DNA from: Parasphingorhabdus litoris DSM 22379 | GTDB lineage: Bacteria > Pseudomonadota > Alphaproteobacteria > Sphingomonadales > Sphingomonadaceae | DNA length: 64,000 nucleotides | Direction of reading: 5' to 3' | Assembly (NCBI RefSeq): GCF_020906275.1 | Contig: NZ_CP086727.1 | Coordinates: 992,001 to 1,056,000, forward strand | In this document: in pieces, positions 1 through 10,075 of the stretch | Numbering within the stretch: position 1 is the stretch's first letter | How the letters are laid out: every line of letters starts with the position of its first letter | Translations under genes and position numbers: made by a program | The notes under the pieces: model-generated | The model's database searches: none | What the model saw: the letters and a program-made list of their open reading frames with translations, nothing else | Told to the model about the DNA's origin: nothing

Positions 1-3000
1 CCCGATGGTAAGCATATCGCCTTCGCATTGCTGGGTGATATTTATACGATGCCCATGGCCGGCGGCACGCCCACCCGCATCGCCGAAGGACTGGCTTGGG
101 AAGTGCAGCCACGTTTCTCTCCTGACGGCAAACGCATTGCTTTTACCTCGGATCGCGGGGGTGGCGACAATATTTGGATCATGAACCGCGACGGCAGCGA
201 CAAGCGGCAGGTCACAAAAGAAAAATTTCGCTTGTTGAACCAGCCGAGTTGGAGTCCCGATGGACGCTTCATTATTGCCAAGAAACATTTCACGACCGGT
301 CGGTCACTCGGTACCGGTGAGGTTTGGGTCTATCATGTTTCGGGTGGGGCAGGGGTTGTTCTGGTCAAGAAGCCGAATGAACAGCACCAAAAAGAATTGG
401 GCGAACCGATTTACGCGCCGGATGGCAAGTCGCTTTACTATACCCGCAACATCACACCGGGTGGACGGTTCATATATGCGCAGGATTCCAACACTGATCT
501 GTTCAATATTGAGGAATATGATCTGGAAAGCGGAGAGGTTACGACAGCCGTATCCGGTCTCGGCGGGTCCGTGCGACCAACGCCTTCACCGGATGGCAAG
601 AGCATCGCCTTTGTCCGGCGGGAGCGGGCGAAGTCAAAGCTCTATGTCAAGGACCTAGCCAGCGGAATAGAACGCAAAATCTATGATAATCTCGACCAGG
701 ATGTTCAGGAAACCTGGGCCGTCACGGGCGTCTATCCCAATATGGATTGGACCCCTGACAGCCGCAGCATAGTGTTTTGGGCGGGTGGCAAGATCCGCAA
801 AATATCCGCCGATGGGTCCGGCGCATCAATCATTCCTTTCACGATCAATGATACACGCGGCGTTGCTGATGCCCCGCATCCGAAAATCGCGGTGGAGGCG
901 GACAGTTTTACAGCCAAGATGCCGCGCTTTGCTGCTGTGTCGCCCAATGGCCGGCAGGTCGTGTTTGAGAGCCTGGGGCAGCTATATGTGAAATCCATGA
1001 GCGGTGGCGCGCCGAAACGGTTGACCAACAGCCGCAATGAACGCGAGCTGTTTCCATCTTGGTCACGCGACGGCCGGTCGATTGTCTTTGTTGGATGGAC
1101 CGACAGCAATCTTGGGCGGGTCAAGACAGTAAGCGCTTCCGGTGGTTCTGCACGTACCGTGACCAATCGCCCAGGCCACTATGCTCGCCCGCATTTCTCA
1201 CCAGATGGCCGCATGATTATCTTTGAGATGAAGGATGGCGGCTATCTGACATCGCCGGACTATTCCGTCGATGATGGCGTTTATAGCGTCGCGGCGTCCG
1301 GTGGCGCGCCCAAACGCATTGTATCAGGGGCGGCAGGTCCACAATTTGGTGCCACCAATGATCGCGTGTTCATGATGGCGCAGGAAGACAATAAGCGTGT
1401 CTTGATGAGTAGCGATCTCAGCGGAGAGGCGAAGCGCACCCATGCCACAGGTGAATTGGCCAATGATTATATCGTGTCTCCAGACGGTCAATATGTTGCC
1501 TTTCGGCAGAATTATGAAGCCTTTGTTATGCCGTTAATGCCCGGCACGCAGGCGGTTGCTGTTACACCAAAGAGCAAATCATTGCCGGTGACCCGGGTCA
1601 GCAAAGGCGGCGCAGATTATATCCACTGGTCGCAGAATGGCCAACAGTTGCACTGGAGCATCGGGCCGCAGGTTTTTACCGCTCAAACCAGCGCACTTTT
1701 CCCCGATGCGCCTGCAGCAAAGGACGCGCCGAAATTTATACCACCCACTAGCGGTGTGTCTCTGGAGCGTAGGATTACGGCAGATAAACCAAATGGTTTA
1801 CTGGCGCTGACCGGCGCGCGCTTGATTACCATGTCGGATGAAAGTGGCGGTATTGTCGATGACGGAACGATTGTTGTGCAAGACAATAAAATTCTGTCCG
1901 TTGGTGCTAGCGGCAGCGTATCTGTTCCGGCGGGCGCAACTGTTGTTGATGTGACTGGCAAGACCATTGTGCCTGGCTATGTTGATGCCCATGCCCATGG
2001 TGCCCAGGGAACTGATGAGCTGGTACCGCAGCAAAACTGGTCATTGATCCAGAACTTAGCGCTTGGCACCACCACCATTCACGATCCATCGAGCCGAGCA
2101 AGCGAGATATTTGTTGCAGCCGAAATGCAGCGCGCTGGACAGTTGATCGGACCGCGGATTTTCTCCACCGGTGAAATTGTATATGGCGCGAAAGCAGCTG
2201 AGGTCTATGCCGAAATCAATAGTCTGGAAGATGCGCTTGATCATGTTCGCCGGTTGAAGGCGCAAGGTGGTAGCAGTGTCAAAAACTATAACCAGCCACG
2301 TCGTGAACAACGCCAGCAGGTGGTCGAAGCTGCACGTCAGGAGGATATGTTGGTCGTCGCGGAAGGTGGTTCGCTTTATGGCATGGATATGGCGTTGATT
2401 GCTGACGGCAACAGCACATTGGAGCATAATATTCCGCTCGACATTTTCTATAATGATGTTGTGCAGATGTTTTCCCAATCGCAAACCAACTACACGCCGA
2501 CCATCGTGGTTAGCTATGGTGGATTAGCGGGTGATCCTTATTGGCGGCAAGCTACCGATGTCTTCAAGCATCCGCTGCTGATCCATACGCCGCCCAAACA
2601 GCTGGCGGCGGCCAATGTGCGGCGAACCAAAGCGCCTGAGGAAGATTTTGTCGATGATGACAATGCTCGCGAAGCCAAGAAACTGGCGGACGAAGGCGTG
2701 TTGGTATCCATCGGCGCGCATGGTCAGCAGGCTGGAATTGCGACCCATTGGGAACTATGGTCTCTCGTTCGCGGCGGTATGTCACCGCTCCAGGCGTTAC
2801 GATCAGGCACGATTGATTCTGCGAAATCTCTCGGCATGGGGGACGAAATTGGTTCTCTTGAAGCAGGTAAGTTGGCAGACTTGGTTGTACTTGATGCTGA
2901 TCCCACTGCCGATATCCGCAACAGCGACAAAATCCATCGGGTGATGGTCAATGGCCGGATGTACGACCCTGTGACAATGAACGAAGTCGTGACGGGCAGT

Positions 3001-3030
3001 CGGAAACGTTTGGCCTATTGGTGGGAGTAA
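1..3030 (+). CDS. Amidohydrolase with N-terminal PD40 beta-propeller, 5'-partial
   Basis: The frame is open from the first base, so the start lies upstream; about 1009 residues are visible. The first 550-600 residues carry repeated SPDG(K/R)xIxF motifs of TolB-like PD40 propeller blades. The last 400 are a metal-dependent amidohydrolase: the metal-binding HxH (DAHAHG) is at nt 1990-1998, an EHN motif follows near nt 2422, and the C-terminus has the usual GSLEAGKLADLVVLDADP segment. Family members are typically exported and are thought to hydrolyse peptide-like or cyclic amide bonds, with the propeller as a docking platform. The substrate is unknown. It converges with the efflux operon and its stop is only 43 bp from that operon's last stop. 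Family assignment is firm; exact substrate and the missing N-terminus (probably a signal peptide) cannot be judged. Confidence 0.9.
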   Translation, partial: PDGKHIAFALLGDIYTMPMAGGTPTRIAEGLAWEVQPRFSPDGKRIAFTSDRGGGDNIWIMNRDGSDKRQVTKEKFRLLNQPSWSPDGRFIIAKKHFTTGRSLGTGEVWVYHVSGGAGVVLVKKPNEQHQKELGEPIYAPDGKSLYYTRNITPGGRFIYAQDSNTDLFNIEEYDLESGEVTTAVSGLGGSVRPTPSPDGKSIAFVRRERAKSKLYVKDLASGIERKIYDNLDQDVQETWAVTGVYPNMDWTPDSRSIVFWAGGKIRKISADGSGASIIPFTINDTRGVADAPHPKIAVEADSFTAKMPRFAAVSPNGRQVVFESLGQLYVKSMSGGAPKRLTNSRNERELFPSWSRDGRSIVFVGWTDSNLGRVKTVSASGGSARTVTNRPGHYARPHFSPDGRMIIFEMKDGGYLTSPDYSVDDGVYSVAASGGAPKRIVSGAAGPQFGATNDRVFMMAQEDNKRVLMSSDLSGEAKRTHATGELANDYIVSPDGQYVAFRQNYEAFVMPLMPGTQAVAVTPKSKSLPVTRVSKGGADYIHWSQNGQQLHWSIGPQVFTAQTSALFPDAPAAKDAPKFIPPTSGVSLERRITADKPNGLLALTGARLITMSDESGGIVDDGTIVVQDNKILSVGASGSVSVPAGATVVDVTGKTIVPGYVDAHAHGAQGTDELVPQQNWSLIQNLALGTTTIHDPSSRASEIFVAAEMQRAGQLIGPRIFSTGEIVYGAKAAEVYAEINSLEDALDHVRRLKAQGGSSVKNYNQPRREQRQQVVEAARQEDMLVVAEGGSLYGMDMALIADGNSTLEHNIPLDIFYNDVVQMFSQSQTNYTPTIVVSYGGLAGDPYWRQATDVFKHPLLIHTPPKQLAAANVRRTKAPEEDFVDDDNAREAKKLADEGVLVSIGAHGQQAGIATHWELWSLVRGGMSPLQALRSGTIDSAKSLGMGDEIGSLEAGKLADLVVLDADPTADIRNSDKIHRVMVNGRMYDPVTMNEVVTGSRKRLAYWWE

Positions 3031-3073
3031 AAAAGGGGGCTTCTCGCCTCAGACATTGAGCGCGATTTCTTGA

Positions 3074-4471
3074 TCAGCCTCCAGCGGGCAGGGGTTCATC
3101 ACCTAATGCAAGATGAAGATTGATACGATTTTCAATTTGGGCGCGGCGTGCTTCGATAGCCCGTGTCTCTGATGCAATTGCCGTTGTTTGCGCGTCCAAG
3201 AGGTTAAAGATAGTGGAGCGACCATTAATATAGCGGCTGCGAGTCAAGTCGACCGCAGCGCGGGCTTCTTCAGCGGCGGTAGCGGCTGAGGCAACCTGTC
3301 GTTCCAGCGTTGCCTCTGCATCCAATCGATCTTCAACTTCCTGAAAAGCCGTCAGTGTTGATTGAGCGTAGTTAAACAGTGCTTCCTTGGCGAGCTCGCC
3401 TTGACGATCTGCTTCTGCCAGTAATTCGCCGCCTCTAAAAAGGGGTTGTAACAGGCCAGCAGATATCGCGTTGATATAAGTGCTGGGATCAAATAGGTCA
3501 CCAAAATTGCCGCTACGGGTCGTGGCTTCGAAGCGCAGAGTCAATTGCGGGAACATCGCATGCCGGGCATCCACCGCCCGCAGTCCTGCAGCATCAACGC
3601 GCGCTTCGGCTGCAATGAGATCTGGCCGGCCGGCCAACACAGAAACGGGCGCGGTAATATCCGGCAGTGGTTGCGGCATAACAAGTCGCTCTGCACCAGC
3701 CGCATCTCCGGAAGGATAGCGACCAATCAGCACTTCCAGCGCACGCGCTGCATTTCGGGCCGTGCGCAAGGCGGTTTCCAGACGGTCTTCACTATTGGAA
3801 ACAGCGACTTGCGCCAATCGAACATCTAGACGGGAAGCAAGTCCCGCGCGAAAACGGGCATTGGTAATCCGCAGCGTATCTTTGCGTCGTTCGAGATCGC
3901 TGGTCGCCAAGTCCAAGGAGATACGGGCAGCACTGCGATCATACCAAGCCTGTGCAACGGAAGCTGCGAGGGCCTGTCGGGCTGCCGCAAAATCAGCTGC
4001 TGCTGCCCTGGCGTCGGCATTGCCGGCGCGGGCCAGAGCTAGATTGCGACCCCAGATATCTGCCTCCCAACTGGCTTCTAGGGAGCCATCATAGACCGTA
4101 GCGGCATTTTCAGCATCAGTGGCTGTGCCGGACAAATCTATACGGGGGAACAGATCTGCCCGGGCAACACGCATGGCCGCGCGCGACGCGCGGAGTCTGG
4201 CCAACACAGCTTGCAAATTGCGATTATTGGCAAACGCCTCCTGAACCGCGCTTTCCAGGTCCGTATCCCCAAATTGTTTGATCCAACCATTGCTGATGTT
4301 TCCGGGCTGTGAACCATTGGCATCAGTCAGCGTCAGGTCGGGCCGCGACGCCCAGCCATCCGGCGCGGTCGGAACAGCTGCAAGATCAAGGTCGGGGCCA
4401 CCGCGCACGGCACATGCCGACAAGGACAGGAGCAAGAAAATCGGCAATATACGCATATTCACGCCGGTCAT
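3074..4471 (-). CDS. Outer-membrane efflux lipoprotein (TolC/NodT family)
   Basis: This is the outer-membrane channel of a tripartite RND pump. A lipoprotein signal (LSLSAC, lipid-attachment Cys20 counted from the first Met) is followed by two alanine-rich, coiled-coil OEP repeats, typical of NodT-type factors of about 460 residues. The first ATG overlaps the stop of the adaptor gene in an ATGA, so translational coupling is likely; a second ATG (MRILPI) five codons later could also serve and gives a cleaner signal peptide. It is the last gene of the operon pump, adaptor, channel, all read leftward. Substrates cannot be inferred from this component. Confidence 0.92.
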   Translation of the reverse strand: MTGVNMRILPIFLLLSLSACAVRGGPDLDLAAVPTAPDGWASRPDLTLTDANGSQPGNISNGWIKQFGDTDLESAVQEAFANNRNLQAVLARLRASRAAMRVARADLFPRIDLSGTATDAENAATVYDGSLEASWEADIWGRNLALARAGNADARAAAADFAAARQALAASVAQAWYDRSAARISLDLATSDLERRKDTLRITNARFRAGLASRLDVRLAQVAVSNSEDRLETALRTARNAARALEVLIGRYPSGDAAGAERLVMPQPLPDITAPVSVLAGRPDLIAAEARVDAAGLRAVDARHAMFPQLTLRFEATTRSGNFGDLFDPSTYINAISAGLLQPLFRGGELLAEADRQGELAKEALFNYAQSTLTAFQEVEDRLDAEATLERQVASAATAAEEARAAVDLTRSRYINGRSTIFNLLDAQTTAIASETRAIEARRAQIENRINLHLALGDEPLPAGG

Positions 4472-5622
4472 CCTGCAGATTGCTCTGGTTCGGCTTTTGG
4501 TTTCTTGCCATCATCCCAGGTCACGTTCTGACCATCGCGCAGTCGTTCACCTCCCCGCACCACAATCATGTCACCAGCGGCAATCTGCCCCGAAATGGCG
4601 ACGCGGTCGCCGGCTGGTTCGCCAACTTGCACGTTAACACGCTTGGCGGTTTTATCTTTGGGATTCACTACATAGATGAAGATGCCGCTATCCCGCAGAA
4701 CCAGTGCATCACGCGGAGCCGTCAGGACATCGCGCTCTATCCCCGTAGGTACGGTAATCGAAATGGCGCTTCCCATTTTGAGATTATGGGATCCCATTGG
4801 CGCGCGTACCTCTACCGTCCGGCTGACTTCATCACCGGTTTCGATAACTGTGCGTACCCGAGAAGCCCTTTGTTCTCCGTCCGCAAGAATGGTGACCTCT
4901 TGTCCGGTCGACAACGAACCGGCGACAGCAATGGGTACACGGACGCGGGCTTCCGAGCCTTCTCTTCCAACAATTCGTGCAATTTCACGGCCGGGCGTTG
5001 CATATTCGCCGACTTCAATGCGACGTTCGACCATCTGTCCTGCAAAAGGTGCACGGATGCGGGTACGGGCAAGATCGACTTGCGCTGTTTCCAGGGCAAC
5101 CTTTGCGGCAGCCAGACGTGCACGGGTTTGATCACGGGTAGAAATGGCTTCATCTAGAGAGGCTTCGGATTCCGCTTCTTCTTCAAGCAATTGCTGCAAT
5201 CTCCCAACCAAGCGGTTCTGGTAGGTAAGATCCGATTGCAAACGCGCAACTTCTGCACGGGCTTGATCTCTGGCCAAACGGATAGTGCGATCATCAATGA
5301 CCGCGATGACCGTGCCTCGACGCACTCGCGCTCCGATATTGAGTGTGGTCTGTATCCGCCCGGCGACTTCCGAGGCGACAACAGAATCGCGATTGGCGAC
5401 AATATCACCTGGCGCAGTAAAATTCGGCGTGAGCGCCAATTTTTCGATTTTTGCAAGTGTGACAATGGCAGGCGGTGGGCCACCCTGACCGGGTCCGCCC
5501 TGGCCTTCCGCAGCGTTAGATGCAAAGAACAGGAAATATATGAGTGTAACCAACAGCAGCGCGCCGCCGATTAATACCCAACGAAGATTGTCGCGGATCA
5601 TTTGGGGTAATGCAAAACTCAT
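4468..5622 (-). CDS. RND efflux periplasmic adaptor subunit (HlyD/MFP family)
   Basis: A 384-residue membrane fusion protein joining the inner-membrane pump to the outer-membrane channel. One N-terminal membrane anchor (about residues 14-33) is followed by a Gly/Pro-rich linker, a split lipoyl domain (first half near VVASEVAGRI, second near ARTRIRAPFAGQMVER), an alpha-helical hairpin rich in Arg/Gln/Glu between them, and beta-barrel and membrane-proximal domains. It overlaps both neighbours by 4 bp (ATGA on each side), so the three genes are almost certainly one transcript. The C-terminal tail is lysine/glutamate rich and unremarkable. Confidence 0.93.
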   Translation of the reverse strand: MSFALPQMIRDNLRWVLIGGALLLVTLIYFLFFASNAAEGQGGPGQGGPPPAIVTLAKIEKLALTPNFTAPGDIVANRDSVVASEVAGRIQTTLNIGARVRRGTVIAVIDDRTIRLARDQARAEVARLQSDLTYQNRLVGRLQQLLEEEAESEASLDEAISTRDQTRARLAAAKVALETAQVDLARTRIRAPFAGQMVERRIEVGEYATPGREIARIVGREGSEARVRVPIAVAGSLSTGQEVTILADGEQRASRVRTVIETGDEVSRTVEVRAPMGSHNLKMGSAISITVPTGIERDVLTAPRDALVLRDSGIFIYVVNPKDKTAKRVNVQVGEPAGDRVAISGQIAAGDMIVVRGGERLRDGQNVTWDDGKKPKAEPEQSAG

Positions 5623-8600
5623 TCAGCAGGCTCCGGCATTAATCCGCCGCCAAAGTCTGGCTCAGGCTCTGGGGATTTTTTGGGTTTGTCAGGACGGTCG
5701 GGTTTGTTCGGTTTGTCTTTCTTTGCCGATCCCAGCTGGATAAGCGCTGGCAGCAAGACCAACGTGAAAATTGTCGAAACCAAAACTCCGCCGACAATTA
5801 TGACTGCAAGACCACGATATATCGCGCTGCCTGGACCGGGAACCAAAGCCAGCGGAAGCATCCCCATGACCGACGTACCAGTCGTCATCAATATGGGCCG
5901 CAGGCGCAAACGTAATGCTGTGCGAGCGGCTTCTGACCGGTTCATGCCTTCGCGTTCACTCTCGCGGGCCTGCGCCATCAGCAAAATCGCATTGTTCACA
6001 ACAATACCCAGTAAGATGACAAAGCCGATCATGCCCAGCAGATCGAGCGGTGTGGGTTTGACCAGATTCAGTATTTGGATCGCGATGACACCGCCAACAG
6101 TGGCAAGGGGCAGGGCAATGATCACCAATGCTGCATCGCGGGCAGAACGAAAAACAGAAGCCATGATCACAAACAACAAAGCCGCAGCTAGAATGAAGTT
6201 TGTGCTGAGTGATTTTATTGCTTTGATCAATGCGTCTGCGTCGCCGCCATAGCGCAAGGTACCGCCGGTTTGCAGGGCATCGCGAATGGCGGGCTCCGCC
6301 GAGGTTTCGATGATTTCCAAAGCCTCACCCAAAGCCATGCCTGGCGGGGGGCTGATGTTAAGCGCTACGGTTTTACGTCCATCCACATGGCGGATCTGTG
6401 TTGGCCCGACGCCGCGCAGCAAGGTGGCGACTTCACCCAACGGAACGGCTCCGGCATTGGGCGTAACCAGGGGGGCGCTTTCGATCGCTTCCGGATCTGA
6501 TGCTTCCGACCCGCGCATGATGACGCGCATCCGCTCACCTTCGGAAACATATTCGCCCAGATAGAGGCCATCGCCCAGTGCGCGGACGGCGCGTCCGACC
6601 TGATCGCGAGTCATACCAAGTTCGGCTATACGCCTGTCATTGGGAGTTAGACGGAGCTCAGGAACAACCACATTCGGATCGGGATTGGGTCTAACCATCC
6701 CGCCGGGCAGGGCGGTCTGAATGGCATCTGTTGCAACCAGTGCAGCCTCTCGCAAATTCTCGTCATTTTCGGATTGTAGATAGAGTTCAATTGAACCATT
6801 TCCTCCGAAATTCCCAAACAAGCTGCCTTGTTGTGCAAAGGCTTGCACATCCGGGAATCCAGCCAATATCTCTCCATTCACAATGCCCGTCATCTCATCT
6901 ATGCGGGATTGATCCTTGATCCGGATACCTGTGTTGATACCCCATGGATTGACGAACAGATAGTAGTTGAGCAGCTCCGGTTGTTTGTCGCCTTTCAGAT
7001 AGGGATCCAATCGCTCGACGACTTCTTCGGCTATTTCGGTTCGCGCAGATTCCAACGTCGCACCCGACGGCAGTCCTACCCATGCGTCCACCGCATCCCG
7101 CTTCACATCAGGCAGGTAATCCGTTTGCGGCCATAGGAAATAAGAAATTACAAAAGGCGCAAGGATGAGCGATGGAATCCAGATTTTGCGTTTTTTGTCA
7201 CTGTCGATCAGCGCGAAAATCCGGTCTGCATAATCATCCCAGCGGCGCTCGTTATCTTCCATATCAACCTGGCCATATTGGCGCGCTGCAGCCGGCAGCA
7301 ATGTTACCGCAACAATCAGGCTGGCGACAACAGAAATGGCAATGGTTAGTGCAAGATCAGCAAATAGCTGACCTTCGACATCCTCAATAAACATGATTGG
7401 GATGAAGATGGCGACGGTGGTTGCGGTGGATGCAAATAGAGCCGGCCAGACCTGTGATACGGCTTCGATGGCGGCTTCACCGGGTGATCGACCGTGGTTG
7501 CGCAAGCGGACGAAGTTTTCCATCACAACAATCGCAGCATCAAGCACCATACCGGTTGCGAAAGCCAAGCCGGCGAGCGAAATTACGTTGATTGTCCGCC
7601 CCGTCATGCCAATCACCGCAAGCGTTGCCAATAGACAAACGGGAACGGTCGCAGCGATGATAAAGGTTGCACGCCAGCGCCGAACGAAAAGCCACAATAG
7701 GCCAATGGCCAGCAATGTTCCCAGCAGCAGATTGCCGCTCAAGAAAGAAAGGGCACGTTTGATAAAGACGGATGGATCGAAGCTCTTCTCGATTCTCGCG
7801 CCCATGCCGGCCAGTTCATTTTCGTTAAATGTTTCAATGGTTGAGAGTACGCCATTGATCGCGTCCAGTGTATTGCTTCCCGGTTGTCGAACAACCCGCA
7901 TCCCAATGGCCGGGTTACCATTCTGATAGGTTACGCCAAATGCCTTGTCGGGACCAACATTGATATCGGCGACATCGCGCATCCGGATCACGGTGGATCC
8001 CCGTTGAGCGACGGTTAAATCTCCAATTTGTTCAGCTGAAAAATTGCCTTCGAAGCGCAAAGCATATCCACGCCGCCCGACATCCACCGTGCCGCCGCCA
8101 ACATCTTGAAAGCGACCGACGGCGCGAGACAATTGCTCGATGGTGAGATTGAGTTGGGCCAGTCTCCAAGGATCGAAGCGAATCCGCAAAATCCGTTCCC
8201 CGGTCGGCGCTTCTACGCTGACGCCTTGGACACCTTCTACAGATTCTAGTTCAGGCGCGATGGTATCGCGGGCGAAAGTCGCCAGCGCCTCGGAGTCAAG
8301 ATTGCTATCGGGCAGGGCCTGAAGAAACAGATAAATGAGTGATTCCCCTTGATCTCCATTAGCACCACCCACGGAAGGGCGATCAGCATCAAGAGGCCAA
8401 TTGCGCACGCGCTGAACGCGGCTGGAGACCTGTGCAAATGCCTTGTCCATATTGGTACCAAGCGCAAATTCCAAATTAAGCCAGACATTGCCATTATTCG
8501 ACCAAGACTGAACGCTGGTCAGCCCAGGAAGTCCGCGCAGCTCATCCTCGATTGGAATGGTGATTTCGGACTCGATCTCTTTGGGACTGGCCGCGCGCCA

Positions 8601-8750
8601 ACCCGCTTGGACGGTCAAGCTAGGCCGCTCAATGTTCGGGAATAGTTGGATTGGTGTGCTGAATGCAGAAATGATCCCGATCAACGCTATCAAAGCCAAA
8701 GCAGCAGCAATGGCGGCCGGATATTTCAGTGCGATATTGGTGAGACTCAT
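5619..8750 (-). CDS. RND family efflux transporter permease (AcrB-like)
   Basis: A 1043-residue proton-driven inner-membrane pump with the AcrB two-fold architecture: TM1, a large periplasmic loop, TM2-6, TM7, a second periplasmic loop, TM8-12. It is the first gene of the operon with the adaptor and channel genes. The proton-relay positions differ from AcrB. TM4 reads GMVLDAAIVVMEN where AcrB has the paired Asp motif VDDAIVV, so by eye one Asp is kept and the second is Ala. TM10 reads GIVVNNAILL where AcrB has a Lys before the Asn. Such variants occur in divergent RND subfamilies, so function is probably retained. The C-terminus is Pro/Lys/Asp-rich and probably disordered. Substrate unknown. 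Confidence 0.93.
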   Translation of the reverse strand: MSLTNIALKYPAAIAAALALIALIGIISAFSTPIQLFPNIERPSLTVQAGWRAASPKEIESEITIPIEDELRGLPGLTSVQSWSNNGNVWLNLEFALGTNMDKAFAQVSSRVQRVRNWPLDADRPSVGGANGDQGESLIYLFLQALPDSNLDSEALATFARDTIAPELESVEGVQGVSVEAPTGERILRIRFDPWRLAQLNLTIEQLSRAVGRFQDVGGGTVDVGRRGYALRFEGNFSAEQIGDLTVAQRGSTVIRMRDVADINVGPDKAFGVTYQNGNPAIGMRVVRQPGSNTLDAINGVLSTIETFNENELAGMGARIEKSFDPSVFIKRALSFLSGNLLLGTLLAIGLLWLFVRRWRATFIIAATVPVCLLATLAVIGMTGRTINVISLAGLAFATGMVLDAAIVVMENFVRLRNHGRSPGEAAIEAVSQVWPALFASTATTVAIFIPIMFIEDVEGQLFADLALTIAISVVASLIVAVTLLPAAARQYGQVDMEDNERRWDDYADRIFALIDSDKKRKIWIPSLILAPFVISYFLWPQTDYLPDVKRDAVDAWVGLPSGATLESARTEIAEEVVERLDPYLKGDKQPELLNYYLFVNPWGINTGIRIKDQSRIDEMTGIVNGEILAGFPDVQAFAQQGSLFGNFGGNGSIELYLQSENDENLREAALVATDAIQTALPGGMVRPNPDPNVVVPELRLTPNDRRIAELGMTRDQVGRAVRALGDGLYLGEYVSEGERMRVIMRGSEASDPEAIESAPLVTPNAGAVPLGEVATLLRGVGPTQIRHVDGRKTVALNISPPPGMALGEALEIIETSAEPAIRDALQTGGTLRYGGDADALIKAIKSLSTNFILAAALLFVIMASVFRSARDAALVIIALPLATVGGVIAIQILNLVKPTPLDLLGMIGFVILLGIVVNNAILLMAQARESEREGMNRSEAARTALRLRLRPILMTTGTSVMGMLPLALVPGPGSAIYRGLAVIIVGGVLVSTIFTLVLLPALIQLGSAKKDKPNKPDRPDKPKKSPEPEPDFGGGLMPEPAE

Positions 8751-9160
8751 CGCCAGTCACCACTGCAATATATTAATATTGTCTCGGACGTCCGCATCAG
8801 ACTCCCTCCCGTCTCCAAACCGCCGTGGGCCATTTGTGGGAATCGATTATCGTAACAAACGAAACTTGCTCAGATGATTTCGACCAAGGTTGTGGTCGTT
8901 TCGATCAACGGCATTGATTTTTTCGATCTGACATTTGGGTGTTTTTGTTCGAGAAATGCCGCAAATTGTCTCCCAATAAGCCTCAGGCGGTCATGGACAA
9001 TGGGGTTCTATTTAGTGAGGATGTCATGCTTTCCAGGGCATTGATTTCGGTACTACCCAAAGCGGACATAACTTGAATTGTGACATTTGGGCGCTATGGC
9101 TGAGCGGCGTAACAGGAGGCGTTCTGCCCTGCGAGAATATCATCTAACTAAAAGAACCAA
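8751..9160. other. 410-bp divergent intergenic region
   Basis: No convincing gene lies here. It separates the leftward RND operon from the rightward aldo/keto reductase and must hold both promoters. Visible structure: an interrupted palindrome CGACCA-N6-TGGTCG at 8881-8898, and an 11-bp direct repeat TGACATTTGGG at 8929-8939 and 9081-9091. Either could be a regulator site, but there is no regulator gene next to the pump and no clear -35/-10 pair stands out. Confidence 0.4.
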
Positions 9161-10075
9161 ATGATCATGAGCAATCTTCCCAAAATTTCTCCTACTCGCC
9201 GGCTTGGGCAATCCGACATTGAAGTCACCTCCATGGCTTGGGGCATGTGGCGGTTTGCGGGGCGTGATGTTTCTGAGGCAGCGCAATTAATCCATGCCGT
9301 GCTCGATTGTGGCATTACCCTGTTCGATACAGCCGATATTTATGGCTTCAACGGAACAGATGGTTTTGGCGATGCCGAAACATTGCTTGGTGAAGTGCTG
9401 GCTAAAGACAAAAGCCTGCGCGATCGAATGATACTGGCGAGCAAAGGCGGTATCATGCCCCCGCTACCTTATGATAGCAGTACTGCCTATCTGGAAAAAG
9501 CGATCGATGCGTCTCTGTCCCGGTTGGGTGTAGATACGATCGAGCTTTGGCAAATACACCGGCCCGATATCTTGACTCATCCCCAGGAAATTGCGCGCAC
9601 ACTGGAACAGGCTGTGCAGTCGGGGAAGATACAGCATATTGGCGTTTCCAATTTTACCCAAAACCAGATTGCGGCGCTGGACCATTTCCTGGATCTGCCA
9701 ATTGTCACTACGCAGCCGGAAATTTCAGCGCTCCGCATCGATACGATGGAAAATGGTGAACTGGATCAGGCAATGGTCATGGACATGACTCCACTAGCCT
9801 GGTCTCCATTGGCTGGCGGAAGGATTGCATCACCGGATGATGACCGTGCTCATGCGGTGGTCAAGGAACTGGACCGGATTGCTGAAACATTCGGGGTCAG
9901 TAGAACCGCAACCGCTTATAGCTGGATCATGGCGCATCCCTCTCGCCCGATTCCTATCATAGGGTCGCAGCGCGCAGATCGAATCGCAGATGCGATGGAT
10001 GCCTTAAAGGTACAATGGAGCAGACAAGACTGGTATGCAGTGCTGGTCGCAGCGCGCGGCGTGCCGCTGCCCTGA
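9161..10075 (+). CDS. Aldo/keto reductase
   Basis: A 304-residue NADPH-dependent oxidoreductase with the (alpha/beta)8 barrel of the AKR superfamily, closest in style to E. coli YdhF. The catalytic tetrad is readable: D56 and Y61 in LFDTADIY, K95 in LASKGG and H133 in LWQIHRPD. The C-terminal cofactor segment IPIIGSQRADRI is present. A second ATG two codons later (nt 9167) is an equally good start; neither has a strong Shine-Dalgarno. It abuts the MFS gene tail to tail with no spacer (stops at 10075 and 10076). Physiological substrate unknown; proximity to the sugar locus does not prove a role in it. Confidence 0.9.
   Translation: MIMSNLPKISPTRRLGQSDIEVTSMAWGMWRFAGRDVSEAAQLIHAVLDCGITLFDTADIYGFNGTDGFGDAETLLGEVLAKDKSLRDRMILASKGGIMPPLPYDSSTAYLEKAIDASLSRLGVDTIELWQIHRPDILTHPQEIARTLEQAVQSGKIQHIGVSNFTQNQIAALDHFLDLPIVTTQPEISALRIDTMENGELDQAMVMDMTPLAWSPLAGGRIASPDDDRAHAVVKELDRIAETFGVSRTATAYSWIMAHPSRPIPIIGSQRADRIADAMDALKVQWSRQDWYAVLVAARGVPLP

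Noticed and set aside
4309..5157. 282-codon plus-strand frame over the efflux adaptor
   Set aside because: No known domain and it runs antisense to two well-supported genes.
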